64,000 bases of DNA from Boletus sp. NGJ (GCA_019096195.1 JAGTXK010000121.1:1-64000); one strand, 5' to 3'; shown: positions 47,042-60,600, counted from the first letter of the stretch. Numbers and translations: made by a program. The notes: generated by a model not told the origin, from the letters alone.

Positions 47042-48136
47042 TTAAGCGTCGAAGGTGAGGGAGGCGCCAACCTTGTGGGCAGGGCCGGTAGGGGCAATGT
47101 CATTCAATCGTTGAGTATCCAAAGCAAGACCAAACGAGGCCTTCACACCTGGCCGGAGAGTCTGAGTGTAACCTGGATTCCTCATGAGTCGTATGAAACC
47201 TTGTGCAAGGTACAGGGACATACCAAGAGCAAGGACACCTGAATTGTTGATCTTGGCCTTGACGAATGCAGCAGAGTCAAGGAAGCTGGAAAAAAAAAAA
47301 GGTTGAACAAGTGGATAAGATATGTCATGTTAACCAGACTTACGCCTTGGCACCGACTTCGAGAGCGACACCAGAGGTTGTTGACTTGGTGTCGTAAACA
47401 GCCTTGGCACCAGCTTCGACGTCAGGACTGACACGGTGGTAGTAACTTGCGGAGAAGGTGTTGAGGTTGTTGAGACCGTGAACGGTGACGGCGTACTCCG
47501 GGGCACTGTAACCGAGGGCAGCAGCGTAGCGGGTAACTTTACCCTCGGTCACGTTGTAAGCAGCCTCGAGACCAAAAAGGAGGCCATCACGACCGAAGAC
47601 GGTGTCTGCGGTGACAGTGGGGCCCTATACGCAAGCTAAGAATAGAGAGGGGAAGCGAAATGGAATGAAAACGAACCTTGAAGACGTCGAGAGCACCACG
47701 TGTGTGGACACCTGACTGCTTGTAGATGACATTCAAGAGAGCGGATTTTGAGCCCTTGTCGGGGATCAAGGAAGTGTTGAGATCGAGCTTCAAACCCTTG
47801 GCAATGTAATTTTCGAGCTCGATTTGAGACTTGAGGACGTTTGATGTTGTCCAGGTCTCTGTGAGGGTGAGGCCGTTCTTGTAATCGGCATACTTTGCTT
47901 CGAGGTCACCAGTGATGCCCTGGGTCTTGGGGTCACGGAGACCGGCGACCTTGAAGACGACCTTGGAGGGTGTCTTGGTCTTTACCTCGAGGGAGGTGCC
48001 GGAGAAGGGGTAGTCCTTGGACAACAGGTCATTGGAAGACTTTCCGAGATCCTGGAGAAACGGTCAGAGCAGAGAGGTGATGGCAAGAGAAGAAACGAAC
48101 CTTCCAGGAGGGGGGTACGGGCTGAGGGAGAGACAT
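47042..48136 (-). CDS. POR1: Mitochondrial outer-membrane porin (VDAC)
   Basis: Voltage-dependent anion channel, the main metabolite pore of the mitochondrial outer membrane. Five exons on minus (48101-48136, 47677-48051, 47344-47624, 47224-47285, 47042-47172) give 294 residues. Start [20 protein letters not shown] is the conserved N-terminal helix. Beta-strand sequence is typical throughout, with [32 protein letters not shown], the [18 protein letters not shown] strands and the final [10 protein letters not shown]. Length fits the 19-strand barrel. It is divergent from the small gene at 48260; the shared upstream region is 123 bp. Confidence 0.96.
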
Positions 48137-48259
48137 GGTGGACGTGAAGAAAAGAGCGAAAACAGAGCGAGTTTTTGAATCCGCGTCCGGCTCGATTCGT
48201 GGGAATATTTGCATACATACAGTCGCGTGCGTCGGCGACCTCAGTGATTGGACATCGAG
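48137..48259. promoter_or_regulatory. Bidirectional promoter (VDAC / small basic protein)
   Basis: 123 bp between divergent start codons. No clear TATA box. Confidence 0.5.
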
Positions 48260-48569
48260 ATGGGCCACAGCGCAAAACTACACAAACGAGTCGTGAGTCC
48301 ACCGCCATCCCATCTCTGCCGTCTACCCATCGTCCGCACAGAAAAAGACCACTTCCTCGTCGACATCCCAGCCAAAATCAGTCGCTCAATCGGCGCCATC
48401 TGTTCAGTCGGCCAACAAACGCGCCGGCCTGAAATCCAAGGCCAAGGCGAGATCTGGCACAAAGGGCGCGCAGGGAGATCATGTTTTGGGTGGTGCAGAT
48501 TATGTGACATTGCTATTGGGAGGTCGGAGAAAGGCAGCAGAGGAGGCTCTGAGACTGCCAACGGAATGA
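48260..48569 (+). CDS. Small basic protein, function unknown
   Basis: Exons 48260-48292 and 48342-48569 give 86 residues. The start MGHSAKLHKRVKK is strongly basic, the middle is Ser/Lys/Ala-rich (KRAGLKSKARSGTK), and the end GGADYVTLLLGGRRKAAEEA looks like a short helix. The composition suggests a nucleic-acid-associated or nucleolar protein, but no family is recognised. It ends 77 bp before the BCKDH E1-alpha start and shares a promoter region with VDAC. Confidence 0.65.
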
Positions 48570-48646
48570 CCATGAGACTTTGCTTGACTACGTAATGCAC
48601 GTTCACCCGATGGCCAAGTTCCGAGCCTCAACTTGTCTCTGGCCAA

Positions 48647-50396
48647 ATGTTCAGACCAGTCCTCATCACCACTCTCTTACCGCGAGCAAGGGCATTCGCC
48701 ACAGCTCCACCCAAATTTCCTCTCAAAGACCACCTCCCCGCGTCGAGTTCACCTGTCGTGCCAAAGCTCCAGTTCTTCAATTCCGTCAATCAAGGATCAG
48801 ACCAGATACCTACCTACAGAGTGCTAGATGGCGTCGGCACCCCTATCGAAGGGGCAGAGCTACCACACGTTGGTCTCCCTCTCTTTCTCTCAACGTCTGT
48901 TCTGCTCACGGACCTCTGTAGATCACCCCAGAGTTTGCTCGCAAGCTGTGCGTTCCCATGCCTGCGCTTAGTCTGACAATTCAGCGTGAATTTGCTGTCT
49001 CCAGATATGAAAACATGCAACTCTTGCCAATGATGGACAATATCTTATACAACGTCCAACGTCAAGGCAAGATCTCTTTCTATGTACGTCGCCCCCATCC
49101 ACTCACTTTTCAAGACGGATCCAATCAAACACTCCCCAGATGACCTCGGTGAGAGACATGTACTGTTGGCCATCGTGGAGCCCCTGACCATTCTCCTAGT
49201 ATGGCGAAGAAGCTACTATAGTTGGCACCGCTGCGGCTTTGGCAAACGATGATGAGTGTGTATTCCTATCCCATCTCCGTCTTGCCGCTCCCTCATGTCG
49301 CACAAGAGTACTAGGTAGGGGGTTCTGTTGTATCCCACTACACCTCCTTCAATTGTGACCAAACAGGCCAATATCGCGAAATGGGTGTGCTTCTATGGAG
49401 AGGCTTTGGCATAAATGCCGCAATGGCCCAGTGCTTTGGAAACCACGAGGACAAGAGTGGAAAGGGTCGACAAATGCCCATGGTATGCAATCTCCTACCA
49501 CATAGTCTACCACGCACACCAACCTCTTCATGCAGCACTTTGGGTCTGTTGAACATCACTTCCATACCATCTCATCTCCACTTGCAACCCAGATACCACA
49601 AGCAGCGGGTGTCGGATTCGCACTTAAGCGCGATCCGGCAAGACGTAACAAGAATGTCGCGTGTGTGTTCTTCGGCGAAGGTGCAGCTTCGGAAGGAGAT
49701 TTTCATGCGGGAATGCTTCTTGCTTCGACAATTCCATCCCCAACCATCTTCTTGGCACGTAATAACGGTTTCGCAATCTCGACACCCGCGCATGAACAGT
49801 ATCATGGTGATGGAATAGCCGCGCGTGGTCCTGGCTACGGTGTTGAAACAGTCAGGGTGGATGGTAATGACATCCTGGCAGTCTTTGGCGCCGTGAAAGA
49901 GGCGCGTAGGCGATGCCTTGAAAGCGGCCGCGCTGTACTGGTCGAAGCCATGACATACCGCGTTGGCCACCACTCGACATCCGACGACTCATTTGCATAC
50001 CGTGGACGGCAAGAGGTCGAGAATTGGAAGAAAATCGATAACCCGATTACGCGTTTCCGGCTGTTCATGGAGTCGAGAGGCTGGTGGAACGAGAAAGAAG
50101 AGGAGGAGCTCAAATTGAAGCTCAAGAATGATGTCATCACCACACTCAATCGGGCGCAAATACTCAAGCAGAGCGACCTTCGTGATCTGTTCACGGATGT
50201 CTACGGCGGTGAAGAACCGTGGAATCTGGTCAGTCACGAGTTCATACCCATACATTGCTTGACTTATCCATAAATATTACAGAGAGAACAGAGAGAAGAG
50301 CTTGCCGGCCTTCTCAAGAAGTATGGGGAAGTCTGGGAGCCCTGGCGTAATGAGCTCAAGCGATTTAAGGATGAAGGCAAGAAGCTTGTCGACTGA
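48647..50396 (+). CDS. Branched-chain 2-oxoacid dehydrogenase E1 subunit alpha
   Basis: Mitochondrial matrix enzyme that decarboxylates 2-oxo acids from Leu, Ile and Val using thiamine diphosphate. Nine exons (48647-48868, 48922-48947, 49005-49083, 49140-49148, 49200-49255, 49307-49314, 49367-49482, 49536-50228, 50283-50396) give 440 residues. The N terminus [20 protein letters not shown] is a presequence. Seen: [49 protein letters not shown], the cofactor motif [15 protein letters not shown]...NNGFAIST and the phosphorylation-loop region [16 protein letters not shown]. Two exons are only 9 and 8 nt. Confidence 0.95.
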
Positions 50397-50845
50397 GTAC
50401 ACAAGCTATTGCATACCCGGGGATCTCACCAGAGGTATCTCGCCACATCATATGTAGCGAGCTGTAGTTCTTATCCAGTGCTATCGTTTTCATCGGTCGT
50501 AAGTTGTTTGTGAGCCGTCCTTTCAGGGGGTACAGAAACTCGCCTTGCAACCCGAGATCTGTATTTTTCCAAATACCTCGGTCTGACGACCCATTTCGTG
50601 GCACTGGGCCGGCTACACCCACTCGGAAACCAAGGTATTGTTGATGGGCAGGTCGGAGGTGGTACTGTCCAGAGAGCAAGTCGTGTCTACCGCTGAGCCA
50701 GCGAGAGACGTTAGACAGAGGTTCGAGAGAATATGCCACCAGCATGTGACACGTTGTATTGGTCAACGATGTGTTTTGTCTGAAAGTACCTATGTTATTG
50801 AGCTTGGTCGCACAAGGACCACTGTAACAAGAGAGCGATCGTAGA
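50397..50845. other. Spacer between convergent BCKDH E1-alpha and SMC6
   Basis: Carries 3' flanks of both genes. A 179-codon minus frame runs through it but has no motif and is treated as chance. Confidence 0.55.
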
Positions 50846-53800
50846 TTAATATGCAGGTGAAGAGAATAAGAATATGACAGAATGCCAGGGAAATAGCCGA
50901 CCATTTCGGTCGTGCGGCAAAAAAGGCTGGAAGAAAACCGAACAGCTCCTTAACTGAAGGTCAAGGTACCTTGACCCCGTTCCGGGATCACTCATCCTGT
51001 TCACCCGGACAGTGTTTCCAACTTGAACATTACCCATATCTTGGGGAGTGATCAGGATGTACTGTTTCTTGTCAGATGCGTTCGCAGTGTCAATCTATCC
51101 GTTGCAGTGAGACAAAAGACGGATGCGAGACAAGCATTGAACTAACTATCATACGCATGCTGATGCGGCGGTTGACGGCGTCCATGAAAACATCGAATTC
51201 ATCTGAGGCTTTGTTAGACGGCAGCGGCGGAGAACCAAGGGTGGTGCTCTGTTACCGAGACAACGTAGTGGACAACCAATGGAGTCCCACAACGATAAAA
51301 GCAAACAGATAGTCGAGAATGACTTCTCGCCGCCACTAAGGGACCGAGGATCTTTATCCCTCCCTTGAGTCAATGTCTGGTCATCGGTTTGAACCTTGAG
51401 TTGCAGCGTCTGATTAACGTGGTCAAATAAAACTTTGCCATAGTAACCCCGCTCAGAGAGGTGATACTGGAACACAAGTTTGCAACGGAGAGCGATATGG
51501 CGTCGGAATTCATGCCACCTATCAAGGCGGATCAAAAGAGAGTTCCTCAATGCCTGGGCGATTTGTGAGTATGCGTCACCCGAATACACAGTCGAAAGTG
51601 ATTTTACGTGGTTGAGATTAGAGAGGCTACGGATATCGCGTTCGGCATTGTCCAGATCGCCTTTTGCCTTGTTCACTTCGATGGTCATTTCCTCAATGGT
51701 CGCACCATGTCTTAAGGATCAAGTTAGCGGGAGTTCATCACGCTAAATGCGAAACCTACCGGCGCTCTCGCTCTTTCAGGGCCGCCTGGACTGAATCAAG
51801 CTGACGCTGTACCTCGCCCACTTTGCGGGGATTTTCGACCTTTTCGCAATACTGCTCTGCGTGTTCCGACCAGCTGGTAAATTCTTCCTGGAGCGTTTTC
51901 GCGATAGTGTCAATCTCAGTGACCTGTTTTCTCTCATTTTCGAGTTTCGTTCGATAGAATTGTTGATTATTTTGCGCCCCCAGTCGATTCCCCACAGCCT
52001 CCTCGATTTTGGCCTGCACAGGAGCTGATCTAAAGCTGGCCATGCAGCCAAACACTGACGGGTACTAACCATGATTTCACCGCGGTGCTGTTCAAAGTTC
52101 TGAATCTGCTGTTTGAAACCATTCATTTCCCTCAAGAGTGAGGCCTGCTGTTCATCAATAACAGCTTTCCGCTCTGCAAGATTGGCAAATTGTTCCAATA
52201 TGGAAGTTTTCTCAGCCTCGGCGTCCTGTAAAAAAGGGTGCAAAGTCAACATGAACACAACGGGGAGAGCGAACTAGATACGCACATGTTTTGCATTCTG
52301 TAAGCCCGAAATTCCGGCTGGCATTTCTTCATTGGCCTCTTCTTGGAGTTGAGCATGTGATGTCTTGGCTGATCGCAAATTCTCGTAGGCATTTCGCTCC
52401 AACGGCTAAACAACATCGTTGTCGGGTTGCTGTGATAGCTATGTCCAAAGACTTACGGAAAGCATCTCGATGTCATGACACACATTGTCATAGACTTGAC
52501 GGTACTGGTTAATCTCGGCTTGGGTACCTTTGTAGTCTGACTCGGCAGCTTGTAGATTCTTCTCCCAATCACTATCGGGGTGGGGTGAGATATATTAGTA
52601 ATGAGCCGAAAAGCATACACTGACCGGCGTGCGGTAGCCAGATCACTTGTCGTGAACAACATGCGTTGTGGGTCATTGGCCTTTACCCTCGGCAGATTGA
52701 TGGACGAGCCACCTCCCTCTCTGATTCGCCCACAAGGTGAGTGGCAGACGGGATAAAGGACAAGCGGGCACGTACGGGTATCTAGTCACTCGCATGTGGT
52801 CGGCGGTCCACGCGACACCACCCCTGCCGAGGCTTTTAAGGATATCATCACCAACCTTACGGTCTGCCGCAAGCACTGTCCTTTCGATATTTGCCGAATT
52901 GATCAGAACTCGAAGCACATATGGGTCGGAAACCTGTCTCAGTCAGAGTTCACTACCACCATCATTTGAATAATCTCAGGAGACAACCCACGTCAAGAGC
53001 GCGCAAAACGGTGAGGATGTCCCCACGTGGCTCACCAGCCCTATAGTCGAATAAATCTCTTTCTGAGATGATAACATTGACGTGGAAAGCTGACAGATAA
53101 ATTAGCATCATGAGCGAACGAGGCATAAACAAATACAAGTACTTGTTTGACTGGTCAAGGATTTTCTTCAATTGCAATCGGTCCCTCGCATCCGTACACG
53201 CGAAAGACATCATCAAGTTTCCCAGCTGTGCCCTCAACAGTGGCGCCCACTTCTGATCCTTGAGTTTCACATACAAGCCAAACGGCCCAGTGGGGGCATC
53301 TCCGTGCCATTTTATCTTGCTGATGCTCTGGAGGACGCCCTTGATATCATAGCCATACGAAGCCAGACTATTCTTCTCTTGCTCTTTGCACTTGTTGATC
53401 ATGGTCTGACATTCAACAATTCGTTCTTGAAGCTGCTGTAGCTTGACCTCAGCGGCTTGACCTTTCGACTTGATTTCATCCCTTTCGGTAAGTTTATTGC
53501 GTTTCCGTTCGATAATATCCTTGTTTTGACGATCGGCTTCAGAAACGGCTTCTTTGGCGGTGTCGAGACGACGATTTATTTCATCGCGTTTCGCCTGGGT
53601 ATGAGCCTCCAAGCGGCGAGTTTCCTCCGCGATTTTCTCGTCATAATCTTTGATAGACCTGTTTAGGGCCGTCAGGCTGGAATTCATCGCATTTTGGTCG
53701 TTCTAAGAAGTGAATATCAGTAACAGTACTTGAGACTGCTAGGTGGTACTCACCTTGAAGTCGCTGAGCTTATTCTTATTGACTCGCATCTTCTCCTGAA

Positions 53801-55439
53801 GTTCATCACGCTGAGCATTGAGATGATCGATGTTCCCAAGCTCAGAATGTTCTCTCTCATAACGCTCGACTTCTTGGGAAGCAAGTCGGAACTGAGACTG
53901 GCGAAGAGGAATCGAGTTGGCTTATAGTGTAGCTTTGGGAAGGACGTACCTCCGCTGTTTGAAGTTCAGCCTCGATTCGCGGCAGACGGCGCTCGGCCTT
54001 GGCTAGTTCCTCAAACTTTACCTCCATCTCCTATATGATTAAAATTGACAGTGCCACAATATAAGAAGTGACAAGACTTGCCCCTTGTTTAGCAGCTACG
54101 TGAGCCCATGCAAGTTCCTTCTTAAGCTCATCAGCCTTGAACCGCTGTTCACGAGCTTTAGATGCCTCTTGAAAGCGTGCGGTGGCTTCCTTGAACGTCG
54201 CACGAAGGTCTGGGAGGATCTGTTTCTTCTGGTGAAGTAACTTCTTGGTTTGGTTGATGTTGTCCAGGCAAGTATCATACTCTTCGCTGAGTTGGCTCAG
54301 TTGCGTCCCACGAAGGAAGAACTAGTGGAGGTAGGATAAATAATGATGTCAGTATATCGTGAAACGATACGAACCTTGTACTTGTCAGAAGGATGAGAAG
54401 CATTCAAGAACTGCCGTGCAGCATCTGTAAATATTGATGAATAACCGGCAACACCCCTGATCGCCAAAATCTTGCCTTGAGTGAGAACATTCATAGGATT
54501 GTCAACCTGAATATTCATATGATCACAGATAGCAGCTAGTTCATCTCTCTTGTTGGAGATGAGGGTACCGTCCTTGCTCATGACTTTCCACGAAGAAGAA
54601 CCATCCCGCGTAAAAGCACGTCGAATAACGATACTTTTTCCATACTCTTTGGGCTTGTAAGCTTCTTCACCCTGGTTTCTTAAGCACGATAGTAACCTCC
54701 GCCTTGCTACGAGAAGGCCTTTATGCAACGGGATAGCGGAAACCAAGGTAGAACTTACTGCTGACCCTCACGAATAAACGATTTGAGTCCACTACCACGA
54801 CCAGTAGAATTGGATTTACCACCAAGAGCGACCGTGATGGCAGATAAAACGGCACTTTTCCCACCTAATTAGGGACAAAAGTCAATGACAGGGCATAAAA
54901 ATTGAAGACTTAAGCGCATGTAGCTTACTTCCGTTATGTCCCTCGAGGTGTATGTCAGTAATCGTTGTGCGACTAGTCTAATGAACGGCTTACCAATAAT
55001 AAAATTAACTTGGGGGCCGAATGTGAAGGTCAAGTGGGGATGGCACATGAACTGCTTCATCTCGACAGACTCGATGATACCGTGTTCCGCAATACTCTTG
55101 AGGATACAATGTGATGTGTATGCCAACGACAGACGTGGAGGCACGTACACCGATGGTGCTCCGACGCAGCTCGAGCTTACGGCGAATAGCCTCACCGTGG
55201 TCCTCCTCGAACTTTTTCTCTTCCTCTTCGGTTGGCTGTCCGTCGTGGTGGAGGTCTTCCTCTTCATCCTCGTCGTCACTATCTTCGACCGTGGTCTTCC
55301 TTTTGCCATTGATAACTGGCTTCCGCGAGGCGGGAACCTGGACAAGATCATCGCTGTCCTCCGTTCTGGCACGTTTGGACACCTGGGAGGATTCGGGGGC
55401 GTCGTCGTCGCTGTCCACAATGTTCTTCCGCTTTGCCAT
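50846..55439 (-). CDS. SMC6: Structural maintenance of chromosomes protein 6
   Basis: ATPase of the Smc5/6 complex in DNA repair and replication-fork stability. Minus strand, many exons. The N terminus MAKRKNIVDSDDDAPESSQV is charged and carries nuclear signals. Then come the head (IIESVEMKQFMCHPHLTFTF; Walker A GHNGSGKSAVLSAITVALGG, coded across three exons around 54800-55000), long coils and a hinge near 53000-53250. The ATPase signature LSGGEKSFSTICLLLSLWD is near 51340, Walker B LRCLDEFDVFMDAV near 51210, and ITPQDMGNVQVGNTVRV is near the end. The splice sites before the Walker A GHN codons do not fit GT-AG in frame (see findings). The C-terminal end is uncertain: the frame stays open to 50846. 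Confidence 0.92.
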
Positions 55440-55660
55440 GACGAGGGTCAGGGGAAGGGAGAGGGAGAGAGAGGCGCGCGACGCGACGCGCTAGTGAGCG
55501 TCAACAATGCCAAACAATTTTCACGTGATTTAAGCCGAACTCCGATCCGAAAGCTTGAGGGGGTTTAATTGGTAACAAATGACTAGCAGCGGAGTAATGA
55601 ATGGGAAGTAACTACGCTATTATTGTAATAACCGAAATTGTTCCCTGATTAGCGTGTCAC

Positions 55661-56987
55661 ATGGCGATTGACGGTAACCACCGAGTTCCAGTTTGGACCA
55701 GTCGACCGCCGTTATCTTCCTTTTTGCTACTCATTGACTCTTCTGAGCCGTCCTGGGGCTCAGAATCAACGCCCGCTGCCTCTCAATTCGACGAGGCTTC
55801 CACTCCCTTGATACCAGTCCATCCTCGGCAGGAATTTAGAAAATACCACACAACTATTCAGATACCCTTCCAAAGTCTAGCTAACAACGTTCGAAAACCA
55901 GCAGAGCCGGGTCCGAACAGCAGCCTACAACATGTACGTCAGCCAGCACTTCATCCCTCGTCGTTGATTTACCCCACTTCCTAAGGTATGATAGAGGAAA
56001 TCCCAAATCTGGCCCTGGAGTCGTCGGCCCTGGCCTTATGGCTGGCGGTATGTCCCATCCCGCACACGCAGTTCCCTTGGCGGCTCCCCGGCCTGGATAC
56101 CCTGCACCTGTCGCCAACCTCAAAATCTCAAGCCCGTTGTCCTCAGGTTTTCCTTTAGGCAGATCATTGGAACCACCCCATATGGGGCAGGTCCCTCGGG
56201 GACTTCGCGTCGCCCGCCAGCAGGCAGACACGGCCACTCCTCGTATGCCCCCGCCAATTTATCAGACAGCTGTTCCTAAACCATCCGTACCGAGCATGCC
56301 TCACCCCCTTCAACCACCTATGACCCCCATTACACCTGTTTTCGCTCGTCCTTCAAAGTCCCCAGGTCCGGCAGACGTCAAATTCTCAGAAGGCATCATG
56401 CGTGGCAATTCCGAGGATAATTTGTTGCCGAAGCGTGGGGAACGTGGGGATGATTTCTGGAGGAGATTCAGTATGGTTGCTAAAGAAGAGAAGAAACCCA
56501 GGTAGGAAAGTCTCGTGGTTGTGAGGCCGTCATAGTTGATACATCCCCTAGTTCTTGGTTGACCAAGACGCAGAATGGAACTAGCCGCTTATCGCGCTGG
56601 GTCTGGACGATTGGCATGGCTCTATTTATCGTGGGTGCTCTCCAAACAGCCTAGTACTCAACGTCTAACCCTCCTTTTTTCTTTTTTTTTTTTTTTCAGT
56701 GCGCTGGAATCGGGATTGGACTCTGGTATTATATCTCACACAACAGTACCTCTCATCAACAGCCCACTGCTGTTGGTGGCAGCGCGAGCGAAACCGCCGA
56801 TCCCAGTTCTCCGACAGCAGCTCATGGGTCTTCCTCGTCTGCTTATGTTACACCCACCTTCACCCTGGCGCGCCGTGACGCTGTGCCGGAACCTTCGCCT
56901 ACGGTGTTTACCCATGTGCCATCTGAAGACGCTGTAAAAGCAAATGTTTCAGGGCACAACAAAAAACACCGGCTTCGCAACTTCTGA
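55661..56987 (+). CDS. Single-pass membrane protein with long Pro-rich N-terminal domain
   Basis: At least four exons. The start used is ATG 55661 (MAIDGNHRVPVWTSRPPLSS), which is provisional, as is the first join near 55930-55985. Residues up to ~270 are Pro/Gly/Ser-rich and likely disordered. FWRRFSMVAKEEKKPR and SRLSRWVWTIGMALFI lead into one membrane segment, completed by CAGIGIGLWYYISHN after an intron with a long T tract (about 56640-56699). The C-terminal part is Ser/Thr-rich and probably glycosylated outside the cytosol. No catalytic domain is seen. It is divergent from SMC6 with 221 bp between starts. Confidence 0.65.
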
Positions 56988-57661
56988 TATCCCCATTATT
57001 AGAAAAGACTGTTAGGCACCTGCCAGTCCTCATTCTTACCATGTCCATCGAACATCGCCACTGCATGCAATACTGCGTTTTTTTTTTTCGGGATTCGTCG
57101 GGTCTAGTCCGACTCTCCGACCTCTTTGGAACGACGTCTACCTAGACAAGTGTCCTATCCTCTCGTTTAATCATCATCACATTGGTTGGATTTGTGTTAA
57201 TTATATATTTGACTGAAGGCCTTGGTTAGTTACATCGTGGAATTTCCAAGCCTTGTCACGTTACCCTTGTCTCCTTTTCGTCTCTGTTGGTCCTTGGATC
57301 GACCGGCGCCATTCCCCTCGATCCTGATTCGAATTTAAGTTCTACTAGTTCTTCAAACATCTACTGTCACTGTTGACAGGTGTCCGTTTGATTTTGCTAG
57401 TCGCTTTCATTTTACCAGGTGAGCAATGACCAATCGCCTCAATAAATGATGGCATATTCACAGTCTAAATCAAATCCAATGTCGTACTGCTGGATCTCGA
57501 GCATGTACGAACTTCATTAGCAATGCGATATACAATTAAGCGTTTGTAGGGTACTGATTCTAGCAAAAACGTGTGACCATGGCGTGTGCGTGCAATCAAT
57601 GGATGAGCATCAACAGCGTGACGAAAAGATAATCGAAACTAAGCATAGGCAGCATCATCCA
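56988..57661. other. Intergenic region between convergent genes
   Basis: About 670 bp, T-rich near 57080, with no supported gene. Confidence 0.6.
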
Positions 57662-60600
57662 TTATCCACGGAGCCTCGCAGCGGGCTGTTTCTGTCTAGA
57701 ACCTGGGATTGCTTTGGCGCTTGGGAGATCCTCCACAATGTCCACTTCACCTTCAGAGGACAATGCCTCTACTTCCAACGCATCCCCACCTCTTCGCTTA
57801 CTCGCCTCTTCTTCTCTCTTCTCAGCCTTCCATTCCTCTGAAAGTTGTAGGATCCGGGATTTCAGATTGTCCCGGAACTGTGGGATTTCGTGGTCCTGCC
57901 ACATCTTCTTACGTTCGGAGCTTGGAATGGTACCTCTTGTCTGTCACGGAGTTGTAATGTCACCTGACATGGGTTGGCGTGGATATCACGTACGGAGAGA
58001 ATCTGGTCCAAGAATTCTGACGGGGCGCTCATGAAAACCTTCATAAAGTGAAGGAGGTACACTCCGCAATCCCAGGTATTTGGTTGAACGGGGACCTGCA
58101 CGCAGATGAGGTATCATGTGTCTGAGTGAGGGGCGGAAGATAGTATACCTGGACTTGTTTGCCGACTGCATCGCGCACTTCATCGTAGTTACGTTTGTCC
58201 TTCGCCTCCGACGTAAGATATTGTCTAAGGACTTTGATGGCTTGGGGATGTCGAGTACCAAGGGAATCAAGAGTAAATATGTAGGTCCTGGCGAGACGAT
58301 GACCAGAAATCAATGAGAAAGTTGATTCCTCCTGGAGGACAACATACTGAGGAGGCAAATCCCCAGACGAAGACTGCGTCACGGCCAACATATTGTCTAC
58401 CTCGGCTTCTTGCTGTTGATCCTCACCACTGTCTTCGTTGTCCACGACAACGACCGGCTTCACGTCTCCTGATTTGGGCATGGATCTATAAAACTGACCG
58501 GCCGGTATGCCTGACGATGGTTTCGACGTCGTCTCACATATCGTGTTCGAAACGGCACTAGTGACAGAGATGTCCGTGTCGACGTCCATGCTATCCGAGG
58601 GTGGATATATCAATTCTGGGGTTACGAGTGGGGATGAATCCCGAATTTGTTCATCGGAGGACGCAGCGGAAACCGCTTCGGTGTTGTCAGAAACCGTGAT
58701 AGCGACGTCACGTAGCTCTTCGTTTCCGACCGTGCTAGGTGTCGTCGCGCGTGCAGCGTCCATCAAAAATGGATTAGCTTCAGGTTTCCCTTTGGCAATC
58801 TGCGTCGTGGAGCTCGATCGGTCCAGCGAGTCTGCGTTGACTTCAGCCCGCACCTGTTTTTGCCTTCGTTTCCGTGTCATCCGTGCAGGTAGGAAAGGTG
58901 CTTCTAGGGTATGTCCGGGTTCACATATGATAGCGAGGTACCAATGGATACTAGAAGTAGCATGAGTAAACAGCGCCAACTTCAGCGGAGGGAAGTACTT
59001 CTCGTTGATGGGAACGATGACATATTTCTTCGCAAACAAATTAACTTTGGAGGTCCACTTACGCACGCTTTTATATCCATCTTCTGGGCTACGAATGAAT
59101 AAGTTATGAGGCGAGGTGGCAGACTATACGAAGAAATCCAACAAACCTCTTTCTGTTGTTAAGTTTCTTGTAGAAGAAGGAGCTGAAGACGTGAATTTGG
59201 TCCGCCAGCGCTGGGTCCTTTTCACGAAGGTCATTGAGCCAAAGCCTGGAGATTTCAGGATGCGTGGCTTTCGATTAGTGGGGAAAGCTTACTTGAGACC
59301 GAACTCGATGAGGGTATCATTAAGGTATTCTTCAGGCTGTAGCCTCCTCAGGTCACTTTGCATGATGCTGAGCGCTCCAGTGCCGGTCGGAGGATACATT
59401 AGAATGCTGGACAATGATTGTGAGACAAATTGTCACATAGGACATATAAAGCTTACACTTCGTCAGGTTCTAACTGAGTCGGCAGTGGAAGCGGGGGTGA
59501 AGTCCTCGAGGACCGGGTTGCAGACTGTCTCGCAGAGCAGTGGAAAGCCATAGATGGACCCGAATCTCCGTTCGAAGGTTTGCTGAAAAGAAAGTCAGAA
59601 AGTGTTTGAGATTTATTTACTTTATCTTACGACTCAGGATAAGTCCGTGTCTTAACGGAGGTCGAGGAGCCAGGTGTAACAGACCGGGCCAGTTCTGGCT
59701 GCTCGTCTGCAATGCTTTCGCTATGACCTGCCTTTCCCTTTCTGGACTCTGTTTGTTCAAACATCGCAGCATGTCGGGATGCATACTCCCAGATGCTCCC
59801 GCCCTTGGACGGCCTGAGAAATTTTATGATCATACTTCAACGCAAGAAAGATTTTCGCTAACTCGATAATTTCAACGGCAGAGCTTGAAAATGCCTTTCT
59901 GATGCCGAAGGCAAATTTCTGGTAGTTGGTAGTAGAGAAACCTCGATCTTCCGCAGTTGAGAAGAGGAACGCCAATACTTCCTTGCCGCGGTCCCCCCCT
60001 AATACACGAGATACAAGAGAAATTAGCCAGGCAACAAGAAACCCGATTCAGTGCCTACATACCTCCCTTGAATCCCTTGTATTTACGTTCAGCTTCCTTC
60101 CATACCTGGCTTTGTGTGGTAGTTAATTGAAGTACGACATTCTCTCTCAATCGCTCGGACGAGTCGTTTACGATCTAGCAAGATTAAGACTGCTGAGTAA
60201 GTGGAGCGGAGAAACAGAGGAACATATTACCATAATCGAACAGACATCTCTATCAAGTTGAAAGTCGATTTCTTTCAGAGGTGATCGACCCCATATTACC
60301 TTTATTCGTTGCCGGGCAACTTCGTATGTTAGTCTAAGAGGTGCGGACTCGGGATGTTGGAAAAGGTGATGACCCAAACACCAGGCCTTCAGTGGCAGAG
60401 TTTGAACCTTTTCCTTCTCACGGGAAGAGTTCATGAAGTTGGACGAGGAAGTTCCCATGTGATCATACAAGTCTGTGCTTCTTCGATTGCTAGGTATACC
60501 CTTGCAGGAACACGTTGAGATACGGATGTTCATCTGGTCACCTCGCGCTTACCTCGCCCTTCTTCTTCATCCTACCAATGACCTTTGCAGTTGTTGAGTC

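Noticed and set aside
50365-50904. 179-codon minus frame overlapping the SMC6 3' end
   Set aside because: No motif, odd composition, and it covers the 3' flanks of two well-supported convergent genes.
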